Shown here piece after piece: positions 37,464 through 45,939 of a stretch of 64,000 bases of DNA. The stretch comes from JBGOTP01 sp963717075. Lineage in GTDB: Bacteria > Acidobacteriota > Vicinamibacteria > Vicinamibacterales > CAVVIG01. The notes below the pieces were generated by a model. It saw only the letters and a list, made by a program, of their open reading frames with translations. It was not told where the DNA came from and ran no database searches. Every line of letters starts with the position of its first letter. Position 1 is the stretch's first letter. The DNA lies in the NCBI GenBank assembly GCA_963717075.1, contig CAVQVI010000007.1, positions 372,001-436,000 of the forward strand, written 5' to 3'. The translations under genes were made by a program, and so were the position numbers.

Positions 37464-37615
37464 ACGTCCAGTTCCTTCAGCATCCGAGGCATCGCGAGAA
37501 ACACCGGCAGCCACTTGTGAACCTTCCATGGCTTGTTGATGCGCATCCCAATCAGGAAGACCACGAAGTCTCCCTCGACCTCGGCGGTCATTCTGCTGGG
37601 AATCACCTGCGCCAT
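37313..37615 (-). pseudogene. DUF4188-family protein with internal deletion
   Basis: ATG 37615 starts AQVIPSRMTAEVEGDFVVFL and IGMRINKPWKVHKWLPVFL, the clear N-terminal half of DUF4188. After MLKELD the sequence jumps directly to VYSGMPPFGLGKVGKLVPAG, the C-terminal end, so about 50-60 residues of the middle are missing without a frame break. The remaining 100 residues cannot fold like the full ~150-residue protein. Function of the family is unproven; some members are called monooxygenase-like. Confidence 0.65.
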
Positions 37616-37673
37616 GTCTCTGCTCCCGTACTCAATCGAGCTCAATCGAGCTCGATGCTCGCCCGCGTTGTCG

Positions 37674-38606
37674 CTATCGTGCACCGCTGCTCGCGGCAGA
37701 CGTCGCACTCCGGAGCACGCCGTGCTTCGTGAGGAACGCACGCACCGCTTCGACCGCGCGCAGCTGCTCGGCCGGCGGGTAGTCGCCGTGCTTGCCGTTC
37801 GGGATCGTCACGAGCTCGGTCGCGACGCCCGACTGCTGGAGCGCGTTGTGCAGCTTCACACCCTGTTGGTACGGAACGACCGGATCCGCGTCCCCGTGAA
37901 TGATGATCGTCGGCGGAAGATCCCGCCGAACGTAGGTGAGCGGCGACACGCGCTTCGCGATATCAACCCTGTCCAGCTGCGAGCCGAGCCATTGCACGGC
38001 GTAGGACCGCAGGTTCGGGCCGTCCAGCAGATCGACGACATCGGTGATGCCATACCAGTCCACGATAGCGGCCGCCTTGAGCGGATCTGTCCCCGGACAC
38101 TGACGATCTAGCCCCGCCGACGCCGGGATCATCCCGGTCGTCAGTGCGAGATGCCCGCCTGCGGAGTACCCCATTACGACGACCTTCGACGTGTCGAAGT
38201 TGTACTGCTTCGCGTTGCGAAAGATCCAGCGCAGCGCGCACAGACAGTCCTCGACCGCCGCAGGTCCGGAAGCCACCGCAGCGAGCCGGTACGAGACGTT
38301 GACCACGGCGAAGCCCATTTCGAGATACGGCAGGGTGCGCAGCACCACCGACTCGCGGGTGCCGCCCACCCACCCGCCGCCATGAATGTGCAGCAGTGTC
38401 GGGTGCGGTCCCGGACTCCGCGGCACGTAGACATCGAGCTTGCCCTCCCAGTTGCTCGCCCGGACATAGGTGATGCCGTGCTCGACCTGCGTCGCGTTGG
38501 CGACCAGCGCGGTCCATGACGATGCGGTCTGCGCAGCCGCGGAAGAGGAAGAGATGACGGCCAGCGAGAGGGCAACGACGAGCGCGCGAAGAAGACGTTG
38601 TGGCAT
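37674..38606 (-). CDS. Secreted alpha/beta hydrolase (esterase/lipase, BD-FAE type)
   Basis: 310 residues from ATG 38606, with a signal peptide ending SSSSAAAQTA. The oxyanion motif is LLHIHGGGWVGG, the nucleophile Ser lies in VVMGYSAGGHLAL, the Asp in IIIHGDADPVVPY and the His in NGKHGDYPP. This matches the HSL/feruloyl-esterase group acting on short acyl esters. An in-frame upstream ATG would add 29 residues without a ribosome binding site. The gene stands alone between the IS region and the beta-propeller gene. Confidence 0.88.
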   Translation of the reverse strand: MPQRLLRALVVALSLAVISSSSAAAQTASSWTALVANATQVEHGITYVRASNWEGKLDVYVPRSPGPHPTLLHIHGGGWVGGTRESVVLRTLPYLEMGFAVVNVSYRLAAVASGPAAVEDCLCALRWIFRNAKQYNFDTSKVVVMGYSAGGHLALTTGMIPASAGLDRQCPGTDPLKAAAIVDWYGITDVVDLLDGPNLRSYAVQWLGSQLDRVDIAKRVSPLTYVRRDLPPTIIIHGDADPVVPYQQGVKLHNALQQSGVATELVTIPNGKHGDYPPAEQLRAVEAVRAFLTKHGVLRSATSAASSGAR

Positions 38607-38702
38607 GTCAGGATCCTCCTGTGCAGACAGCATCCGGTATTGGTAGTGCAGCAGCGGCGACCATATCATCACGCCAATCGCCCGTCGCCGCAACGTTCTT
38701 CA

Positions 38703-39710
38703 TTACTTCTTCACATGACGTTCGAGCATCTGACGCCGGACAACAGCGCCGTACACGTGACCCTGTGCGTCGACGCCGACACCCTCAGCGCCGGAGTGAT
38801 CTGGTCGAGTCGATTCCAGGTCTTCGATGAACGCGGTCACTTGGCCGTTCTTGACGCTGCCAATGCGGATGCCCTTCTTGATGCCCGGCAGTTCGTGCGC
38901 CCCGGTATCCGGTCCAGACTCGGAGTCGGTGACATAGATCGTGTCATCGCGGATGGCGATGCCGCTCGGCCGGCCAAACTGGCGCCATTCATCGAGGTAC
39001 GTGCCGTCCTGCTCAAATATCTGGATGCGGTTGTTCTCACGGTCACCGACGAACAGGCGGCCTCGCGTGTCGATGGCGATCGTATGCGGCTCGCTGAATT
39101 CCCCTGGGCCCGACCCCTTTCTGCCCCACTCCTTGATGAACTTGCCGTCCTTCGTGAACTTGACGACGCGATTGTTCTTGCCGTCCCGATGGCTATCTGT
39201 CACGAAGATGTCGCCATTGGCGCCGACGACCACATCGGTTGGCTGATCGAAGAGGTCCGGGCCAGAGCCCGAAACACCCGCCGTGCCCAGCGTCATGACC
39301 ACCTTGCCGTTCCGGTTGAACTTGAACACCTGGTGGCCCTTGCCATTCCCGCCACCCGCGTCAGTCACCAAGAGATTTCCGTCGCGATCGACAGTCGCGC
39401 CGTGCGGAAAGATGAACAAGCCCTCGCCCCAGGTCTGCAGGAGCTTGCCGGTCGCGTCGTACTTCAGAATCGGCGCCTCTTGACGGCCGGCGCAGGAGTT
39501 GGCAAAGCAACGATGGACGACGTAGATGGTTCCGTCTCGAGCCGGTTCGACCGCCGTGACAGCGGCCCACTTCACTCCAGGCGGACGCGCTCCCCAGTCT
39601 CGCGTGGTGACGTAGGGTTGCGGCAGGTCGTTCTGAGGAGCATTCCTGGATTGGGCGAGCACGACGGATGTCGCCGTCATCAGGACCAACGTGGCAACCC
39701 GTCTCGTCAT
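38703..39710 (-). CDS. Secreted NHL-repeat six-bladed beta-propeller protein
   Basis: 335 residues from ATG 39710 with a Sec signal peptide (VATLVLMTATSVVLAQ). NHL blades are visible as FPHGATVDRDGNLLVTDAGG, FDQPTDVVVGANGDIFVTDS, FSEPHTIAIDTRGRLFVGDR and GRPSGIAIRDDTIYVTDS. Related proteins are annotated as peptidyl-alpha-hydroxyglycine amidating lyase-like, but the catalytic residues cannot be checked by eye, so a binding or unknown enzymatic role is safer. The start was chosen for the signal peptide and for GGAGGGACAC just upstream. Confidence 0.82.
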   Translation of the reverse strand: MTRRVATLVLMTATSVVLAQSRNAPQNDLPQPYVTTRDWGARPPGVKWAAVTAVEPARDGTIYVVHRCFANSCAGRQEAPILKYDATGKLLQTWGEGLFIFPHGATVDRDGNLLVTDAGGGNGKGHQVFKFNRNGKVVMTLGTAGVSGSGPDLFDQPTDVVVGANGDIFVTDSHRDGKNNRVVKFTKDGKFIKEWGRKGSGPGEFSEPHTIAIDTRGRLFVGDRENNRIQIFEQDGTYLDEWRQFGRPSGIAIRDDTIYVTDSESGPDTGAHELPGIKKGIRIGSVKNGQVTAFIEDLESTRPDHSGAEGVGVDAQGHVYGAVVRRQMLERHVKK

Positions 39711-39891
39711 GTGTCCCTCCCTGGCTCGTACAGACCTCGCTACCACGTGCGAACGCCTGCTACCGCGCACGTGCCCTGCGCGAATCGCTTGTCAACCGAA
39801 CGTATGACTCGAGCCGCGCGCCGCCGCGACATGATCGCGCGAACGACGGGCGCATCGGGTCAAGCCCTCCAAGCCGACGTCGGGCTGCGAC

Positions 39892-40536
39892 CTATTGCGG
39901 CTCCGGAAATGGAGGCTTCTCGCCCTCTGGCAATGGATATCGGTCCACGTTCAGCACCATCGAAATGAGGTCGTAATACCCGGCCACCGCAACCAGGTCC
40001 ATCACGCCTTTCTCACCGAGCACGCTCACAGCCGCCTTGAACGTCGCGTCTGTGACCCGGCGGCGATCCCGCAGTTCCGTCGAGAAGTCATAGATGACGA
40101 TCTCGTCCGGTCGCATCCGAGTTGGCCGCCGCCCGACTTGGACGTCGTCAATGATCGACGCGTCCAGCCCTGCTGCCAGGGCAAGTGGTTTGTGTGCGTA
40201 CCATTCGTATTGGGCAGACCACCATTTCGCCGCCAGGAGGATGGCGAACTCGTTGAGTCGTGGCGTCACGGAAGAGCGAAACCGAATGTACTCGCCAAGC
40301 TTCTGAGCAAGATTGCCCATCTCCGGACTTCGCATCAACGCGTTGAACGGACCACCGAGTGATGCGCGCCTGCTCGAGAGTACGTCGTTGACCATGGTCC
40401 GTTGCTCGGGCGTCAGCTGTTCCCAGGTAAGCGGTTTGAACCGGCCGCCTCGAAGATTGAGTTCTCGAGTCTGTTGTGCCCCAACAATCGCTCCGCTCAC
40501 CAGCAGAGCGACCGCAACCACAATCCGTTTCAGCAT
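39892..40536 (-). CDS. Secreted carboxymuconolactone decarboxylase-like protein
   Basis: 214 residues from ATG 40536, preceded by GGAGGCGAGC. A signal peptide (IVVAVALLVSGAIVGAQQT) is followed by an all-helical AhpD/CMD fold region: SLGGPFNALMRSPEMGNLAQ, VTPRLNEFAILLAAKWWSAQ and YEWYAHKPLALAAGL. The CxxC pair of AhpD is absent, so peroxidase-type thiol chemistry is unlikely. This exported subgroup is common in Acidobacteriota-like genomes. Function not established. Confidence 0.8.
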   Translation of the reverse strand: MLKRIVVAVALLVSGAIVGAQQTRELNLRGGRFKPLTWEQLTPEQRTMVNDVLSSRRASLGGPFNALMRSPEMGNLAQKLGEYIRFRSSVTPRLNEFAILLAAKWWSAQYEWYAHKPLALAAGLDASIIDDVQVGRRPTRMRPDEIVIYDFSTELRDRRRVTDATFKAAVSVLGEKGVMDLVAVAGYYDLISMVLNVDRYPLPEGEKPPFPEPQ

Positions 40537-40773
40537 GCTCGCCTCCACACAGGACAGCCTGTTGTTCCGACGATCTGTTTGGTTGTTCGACGCTGTTCGG
40601 TCAGCCCAAATCCAATCCCCTATTGCGTTCGAGCAGCGAATGCTACCACGCTGAACACATCGGCCGGACCGTCGCAGCCGGGACAGACCGGCGACGCCTC
40701 ACGCCGGCTATTCCCGCGGCGGTTCGTCTTCTGGGAGGAAGCGGGGTCGCGACCGACTGGCGACTGCTTTCTC

Positions 40774-41451
40774 CTACGAACCGGGTCTGTTACCGGCTGG
40801 AGCAACCGCATGCCCGGACGCCGGCGACACCGCGTAGAGCTGCGTCCACCCTTCGAACTGCGGTGATCGTGTCACTGCGTTCGACGCGCGCATCCCGTCG
40901 GGCATGCTCCAGATGGAAACATGCAGGACCGATCCATCCATCAACTGATGGTGCTCCTCGTCGGCCCGAAACGGCTCTGGCAGCGTCGGGTCGGGTTCTT
41001 GAATCCACAGCAGCCATGCGGGACCTGCCGACTCAGGCAGGCCCAGGTAGTTGATCAACCGGCCGTCGCGGCCAACGCGCCAGGTGTAGCGCGGTCCTTT
41101 GATCGCGGGATTGACGGCAAACGGTTCGATGCCGTCGGCCGCCAGCGTGTCGGGGATCGGCCAGCTGCCACTCGCCGATCGCACCCTCTCGGCTTCGAGC
41201 AGGGCGACCTGGAGTTCGCGGAAGAACCGCTGATCTTCGGTCGGGCGATCGCGGACGAAGGCCTGATACGGGAGCAGGCTGCGCCTGGCGACGTCCCCGC
41301 CAGAGGCCGCGAAGGGGCTGTTCGCGAGGTACAGCCATACACCAAACGTGATGGCCATGGCGGCACGCACGACCGCCAACAGCTCGTGACGCGCCGATGG
41401 CGGCGTGATGGCGACGTCGCGGATGGCCGTCGAGTCCAGGATCCTCGTCAT
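40774..41451 (-). CDS. DUF6162-like membrane-anchored protein (copy 2)
   Basis: 225 residues; one membrane segment (AAMAITFGVWLYLANSPFAA) then a soluble domain. Shared with the copy at 44.0 kb: LLPYQ..VRD, ALLEAERVRSASGSWP, INYLGLPES, EEHHQLMDGSVLHVSIW and GWTQLY. Two paralogues bracketing a zinc ABC transporter suggest a periplasmic accessory role in metal uptake, but no metal site is obvious apart from the EEHH motif. The family name is from memory of DUF6162 and should be checked. ATG 41451 follows the ZnuB stop by about 10 bases in a short tandem repeat (CGTCATTGCGGCT twice). Confidence 0.65.
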   Translation of the reverse strand: MTRILDSTAIRDVAITPPSARHELLAVVRAAMAITFGVWLYLANSPFAASGGDVARRSLLPYQAFVRDRPTEDQRFFRELQVALLEAERVRSASGSWPIPDTLAADGIEPFAVNPAIKGPRYTWRVGRDGRLINYLGLPESAGPAWLLWIQEPDPTLPEPFRADEEHHQLMDGSVLHVSIWSMPDGMRASNAVTRSPQFEGWTQLYAVSPASGHAVAPAGNRPGS

Positions 41452-41460
41452 TGCGGCTCG

Positions 41461-42380
41461 TCATTGCGGCTGCGGCGTCTGTGAGACTCGTCGGCGCATC
41501 AGCGCGCTGCCGGCCAGCGTGACGAAGAAGATGGCGCTCACGGCGAGCACGACCGCGCCGCCCGTGGGCACCAGGAGCTTGGTCGAAATGCCAAGGCCGC
41601 CGGCGCTCGCGAGGAACGCCACCAGAATGCTCCACACGAGATACGTCCGGGTGCTGCGCGCGAGATTGCGAGCGGCTGCGGCCGGCACCACCACGAGCGC
41701 TTCGACGAGCAGCGCGCCAATGACCTTGAGGCTCACGACGATCGACAACGTCAGGATGATGGCGAACAGGTACTCGAGGAAGGCCGACTGGGCCCCGGCG
41801 ACCGTGGCGAGCGGTGGACTCAGGCTGTCGAGCAGGAGCTTGTTGTACTCACGGACCACCACCGCCACGACGAGGATGGCCGACACCGACGAGCAGCAGG
41901 AGGTCGCCATCGGTGACCGTGAGCAGGCTCCCGAACAGCACCGATTCCACCTGATGCACGTTGAACTGCCGCGTCAGCGCAACGAGCAGACACAGGCCGA
42001 GGCCCAGGGTGAGCGCATGGAAGACGCCAATGAGCGTGTCGGGCGGCAGCGTCGAGTGGCGCTTCACATACACCATCGCCAGCGTCGTCAGCAGGCAGAA
42101 GCCGAACATCCCGCCGTACGGGCGCGTTGAGCGGCTCGCCGAGCAGCAGGCCGATCGCCACGCCGGTGAGCGCCGCCTGCCCGAGCGCCGCGCTGAAGAA
42201 CGCCATGCGCCGCGTCACGACCAGATGGCTCAGGCCGCCGAGCATCGGCGCGAGAATGAGCACGCAGAGGAAGCCGCGGATGAGGAACGGATACTGGAAA
42301 TCCGACGGCAGCCATCCGCTCAGCGCGAGCTCGGCGACCCATCCGTAGAAGGTTTCATCCGCGTGGCCGCCTGCCGCGCT
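41461..42380 (-). pseudogene. znuB: Zinc/manganese ABC transporter permease (ZnuB/ABC-3 family), two frame breaks
   Basis: Three frames together give a full ABC-3 permease. The first piece has LILAPMLGGLSHLVVTRRMA, FFSAALGQAALTGVAIGLLL and GEPLNAP. The second has MFGFCLLTTLAMVYVKRHST, ALTLGLGLCLLVALTRQFNV and VESVLFGSLLTVTDGDLLLL. The third has SAILVVAVVVREYNKLLLDS, LSIVVSLKVIGALLVEALVV and VPAAAARNLARS. The breaks are near 42118 and 41888, each repairable by one base. Eight or so membrane helices are expected. The family is inner-membrane and works with ZnuC and ZnuA. The 5' end is uncertain, as the ATPase gene runs into it. Confidence 0.75.
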
Positions 42381-43078
42381 CAGAGGGCAGAAGCGCCATC
42401 ACGCGGTCGAGCGACAACGCGTCCTCTGGTGTGCCTTCGGTGACAATCGATCGATCGAGCACCGTGACGCGATCGGCGATGCGTCGCACCTGATCGAGAT
42501 CGTGCGACACCATCAGCACCGTCGTACCGGCCGCTCGCAGCGTCGCGCAAGAGCTCTTCGAGCTGCCGCACGCCGCCTTCGTCGAGGCCGCTCGCCGGCT
42601 CGTCGAGAATCAGCAGCTCGGGCACCGGATCGAGCGCGTGCGCGAGCAGCACCCGACGCAGCTCGCCTCCTGAGAGCACGGCGAGCGGGCGCTGCTCGAG
42701 GTCCTGCAATCCGACCTCGCGCAGAAGCGCTGTCGACGCTTGCGGCGCGTCGAAGCACCGACGCCGAAGCAGACCGGCCGTCGCTGCCGTGTGAGCGCCA
42801 GAAAGTCCTGCGACGGTGACCGGCAGGCTCGGATCGACCGCGAAGCTCTGTGGCACGTAGCCGATGGCGCCGCTCCGCCGCCAGTGCGCGACGATCTGTC
42901 CCTCGAAGACCACCTGTGCCAGCAACGGCGCGAGCAGCGTGGTCTTGCCCGCGCCATTCGGCCCGACGATCACGTGAATGCTTCCGCGCGCCGACGCTGA
43001 ACGAGACACCGCGCCAGCAGCTCCTCGGTCCGCGACGTCGAACGGAGACGCCGATGAACTCGACAGCGGCCTCGTCAT
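42380..43078 (-). pseudogene. znuC: Zinc/manganese ABC transporter ATP-binding protein (ZnuC-like), multiple frame breaks
   Basis: Walker A is IVGPNGAGKTTLLAPLLAQ, the Q-loop YVPQSFAVDPSLPVTVA, the signature LSGGELRRVLLAHAL and Walker B ELLILDEPASGLDEGG. All of these sit in the 42380-43078 frame. The N-terminus belongs to another frame (AAVEFIGVSVRRRG), about 42.8 kb shows a double shift (DFLALTRQRRPVCFGV is in a third frame), and after LEELLRDA near 42.54 kb the frame is lost again. ATG 43078 overlaps the ZnuA stop. At least four single-base changes are needed for a normal 240-residue ATPase. Confidence 0.75.
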
Positions 43079-43997
43079 GGCTCCGTGACAAGCGCCCGAA
43101 TCATCGTCTCGACGTTCGTCTGCATGTCACGCTCGAACGCGTCGGCCGTGAAGGGGCCGACGCGATGTGGCTGATCGTGTAGACCTTCACGCCGGCTTCG
43201 TCGTGGAGCACCTTCAGCAGCGGCCGCAGGGAAGGTCTCCTCGCTGAACACGACCGGATCTTCTCGCGCTGCAGGAGGCGCACCATGTCCCGGAGTTCGG
43301 CGGCCGACGGCGTCAGACCGTGGGCGGGCTGCACGACGCCGGCAATCTCGAGTCCGAATTCCTGCATCAGGTATCCGTAGCCGTCGTGCACGGTGACGAC
43401 ACGCGTGATCTTCGCCTCGGCGAGCTGCGGGCCGCCGCACGCGACTTGATGACCCGCAGCCGCCTGGCGTAGTCCGCCGCGTTGCGCTGGAGCGCTGCGG
43501 CGTCGTGCGGCCGCAGCGCGGCGAGCGCCTTCTGAATGGCGTAGGTCTGCTGGATGGCGTTGGTGAACGAGATGAACGTGTGCGAGTTGACGCCCGTCCC
43601 GCGCGCCGCTTGAATCTGCGGCGTGGCCTCGTTTGGACGGATGACCGTGGCGCGTCGTGTTGCCAGACGCCTTGATCATCGGAAAGATGAAGTCGTCGTG
43701 GCCGATGCCGTTGACGACGATCGCATCGAGGTCGATCAGCTTCTTGATGTCCTCGGGCCGTGGCTGATAGTCGCCGGCGTCGATCTCGCCCGGCAGGATC
43801 GATCGGACTTCGTAGGCCGGGAGCGCGCCGACGACGTTCTTCGTCCACGAGTAGTATGGATGCAGCGTGACACCCACTTTCAACACGGACTGCGCCGTAG
43901 GTGACGAACCGCCTGCAATCACGAGACCGACGAGCGCCAGCGCACCGCTCATGCGCGCACGAAGAGGCAAAACGCGAAGCGCCAGGAGGCTCGTCAT
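43075..43997 (-). pseudogene. znuA: Zinc ABC transporter substrate-binding protein (ZnuA-like), about five frame breaks
   Basis: The start MTSLLALRVLPLRARM with a signal peptide is followed by VLKVGVTLHPYYSWTKNVVG, DYQPRPEDIKKLIDLDAIVV and NGIGHDDFIFPMIKAS. Later pieces in other frames are NSHTFISFTNAIQQTYAIQK, then AKITRVVTVHDGYGYLMQEF, VVFSEETFP, HDEAGVKVYTISHIAS and VGPFTADAFERDMQTNVETM. Histidines in TLHPY, NSHTF and VTVHDGY fit metal ligands. Breaks fall near 43655, 43440, 43258, 43225 and 43160. Such density is unlike the intact flanking genes. It overlaps the DUF6162 gene by 4 bases. Confidence 0.75.
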
Positions 43998-44641
43998 CGG
44001 TTGGTCCCTCGAGTCAGCATGGGATTGATGGGCGCCATCAACAGCTGCGTCCAGCCGGTATTCTCCGGATTGGCGAAGAAGTCGGGTTTCATCTGTCCGC
44101 CGAATCGGTGCGTCCAGATTGACACATGCAGCACCGTGCCGTCCGGTAGGCGATGGTGCTCCTCGTCGTTCGGTGCCGGGTCGCCTGGCGCCAGAGGATC
44201 AGGCTCCCGCACGCGCAGCAACCACGCCGCCGCCGACACGTCGCCCTCCGGCAGGCCCAGATAGTTGACGACGATGTTCTGCTGAGAGCGTGTCCATCTG
44301 TACGGCGGAAGCGAAATCGATGCGTCGGTCGATGTCGTGGCCACTTGCAGCCGGGTGACGATCGCCGCATCGGGCCATTGTCCGGTGCTGGCCCTTGCGG
44401 TTTCCGCCTGAAGCAGGCCCTGACGCAAGTGCTCGAACACTGCCTGGTCCGATGCCACGAGATCCCGCACCAGCATCTGATACGGCAGGAGACTACCCCC
44501 GGCGCCGTTGTCGACTGCGAAGGAGCGCAGTCCGAGGTAGATTCCGACGAAAATCGCCACCATCACGGCAAGCCCAAGAACGGCAGTTCGCTCGCGGTTC
44601 CCCGGCTTCCCCACCGGCGTGCCCAGAACCCTGGTCGTCAT
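43994..44641 (-). CDS. DUF6162-like membrane-anchored protein (copy 1)
   Basis: 215 residues from ATG 44641, overlapping the HupE-like stop (ATGA). One N-terminal helix (VLGLAVMVAIFVGIYLGL) then the same soluble domain as the copy at 40.8 kb: SLLPYQMLVRDLVASDQ, GLLQAETARASTGQWP, VVNYLGLPEGD, DEEHHRLPDGTVLHVSIW and GWTQLLMAP. Its 3' end overlaps ZnuA, so it is part of the transporter transcription unit. The frame is fully open, in contrast to the transporter genes. Role inferred from position only. Confidence 0.68.
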   Translation of the reverse strand: MTTRVLGTPVGKPGNRERTAVLGLAVMVAIFVGIYLGLRSFAVDNGAGGSLLPYQMLVRDLVASDQAVFEHLRQGLLQAETARASTGQWPDAAIVTRLQVATTSTDASISLPPYRWTRSQQNIVVNYLGLPEGDVSAAAWLLRVREPDPLAPGDPAPNDEEHHRLPDGTVLHVSIWTHRFGGQMKPDFFANPENTGWTQLLMAPINPMLTRGTNR

Positions 44642-45939
44642 CCTGACTCGGCTCGATCGACCCACGCCGAGAACCTCGAAATCAGGGCGAGTAGTGCCAA
44701 GCCGAGCACAGCGACAATGGACGGCCAGTGCGCGACGGCCGCAGCCCACTGCCCGCTGTTCAGGTTCGCGCGCGCGCCAATTGTTTCGCCCACTTCCGCC
44801 AACTGGTGCAGGGCCGTGTGCAGGGGGATCAGCGTCAGCAGGATCGCTATCGTAGGCTCGGACAGAGGCAGACGATAGGACCACGCGACGATAACGTGGA
44901 GGAGTGACGCTACGGCCAAGAACCCCAGGGCCGAGGTGCCCAGAAACGCCGTCAACGCCGTCATCCCGTGCGAGCCGGCGAAACCGATGCCGTCGCGAGT
45001 CGCCACACCGATGCCGACCCCGCTCGCCACACCGAACAGGAGGCAGAGAGCTCGGACCCAGAAGGCTTGTGGGACGAGGATAATCTGAATGGCCGCCAGC
45101 ACGAGCGCCGCCGACGCAACCAGCGCGCAGACGGACTGAAACGAAAGACCCGGTGCCGACGGGAGAACTACCGCGAGGATGCCGCCAACCAGATAGCCCG
45201 TCAGCAGCGTCCCAACAAGCTTCAACATCGCAGATGCAGTCCTGAGGGGGATAGCCAGGCAAAACAAGAGCAACAACACCGAACGCTCGACCGCAACGCG
45301 CTCGATGCCAAGCGTCGCAAACATCGTGGCGACCTCGGACCGCGATGGCTCGAACGACACACGCTGTGGAGGACCCGCCACCACGAACCGCCGCTGGCTG
45401 CCGTCAGCGGCAAGATATGCCGTTCGTGTCGGAAGGAACCGCCCGTTGACCCGCAGGCTATTGAAGCGGACCGAAAGTCGAGGCGCCCTCGACGTCAGCG
45501 CGTAGTCGACGTGTAGATCAATGAAACCCGCCTGGGGCTCGATCACGGTCTCGAGAGGCAACGCCGAGCCTCGCAGATGTGCGTTTGCCGTTTCGTACGT
45601 GGCAAATGACGGATCGGTTGGAACAGCGACGATCGAGGACACGACATGCGCCGCCAGGGGGCGGCCGCCGTCCGCGATGCCAGCGTTTTTGACGAAGTCG
45701 TCTGCAGCGGCCTTGATCGTTGGTCCGACAGCTGCGAGATCGAGGGCACCGCCTCGGCTCAAGGGCAGGCTGACGTCGGCCAGCGTTGCGAGCGGCAAGC
45801 GAACGAGGACCTGGAGAACTGTGCCCTCGACCTTGAAGTACGCCTCGACTTCCAGCGGCAGCTGATGTGCCGACACTGGGACACTCGGCACAATGGCCAA
45901 CCCGATGAGGAGGACCGCAAGACCAACCGTCTTCACCAT
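44638..45939 (-). CDS. HupE/UreJ-family membrane protein with large exported N-terminal domain
   Basis: 433 residues. A signal peptide (LAVLLIGLAIVPSVPVSAHQ) precedes a ~200-residue beta-rich domain, then about seven helices including LLLLFCLAIPLRTASAM, ALVASAALVLAAIQIILVP and TALTAFLGTSALGFLAVASL. HupE/UreJ proteins are nickel/cobalt or related metal permeases; this longer exported form is common in Acidobacteriota but its substrate is unproven. Histidines in SHGMTALTAF and LIPLHTALHQL could bind metal. It overlaps the deoxyhypusine synthase gene by 7 bases and DUF6162 by 4. Confidence 0.75.
   Translation of the reverse strand: MVKTVGLAVLLIGLAIVPSVPVSAHQLPLEVEAYFKVEGTVLQVLVRLPLATLADVSLPLSRGGALDLAAVGPTIKAAADDFVKNAGIADGGRPLAAHVVSSIVAVPTDPSFATYETANAHLRGSALPLETVIEPQAGFIDLHVDYALTSRAPRLSVRFNSLRVNGRFLPTRTAYLAADGSQRRFVVAGPPQRVSFEPSRSEVATMFATLGIERVAVERSVLLLLFCLAIPLRTASAMLKLVGTLLTGYLVGGILAVVLPSAPGLSFQSVCALVASAALVLAAIQIILVPQAFWVRALCLLFGVASGVGIGVATRDGIGFAGSHGMTALTAFLGTSALGFLAVASLLHVIVAWSYRLPLSEPTIAILLTLIPLHTALHQLAEVGETIGARANLNSGQWAAAVAHWPSIVAVLGLALLALISRFSAWVDRAESG

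Noticed and set aside
38598..39968. 456-codon plus-strand ORF opposite the NHL propeller gene
   Set aside because: Antisense shadow of the beta-propeller gene in high-GC DNA; no domain visible.
44642..45262. N-terminal extension of the DUF6162 ORF by ~200 codons
   Set aside because: It overlaps the HupE gene in another frame; the true start is ATG 44641, coupled to the HupE stop.
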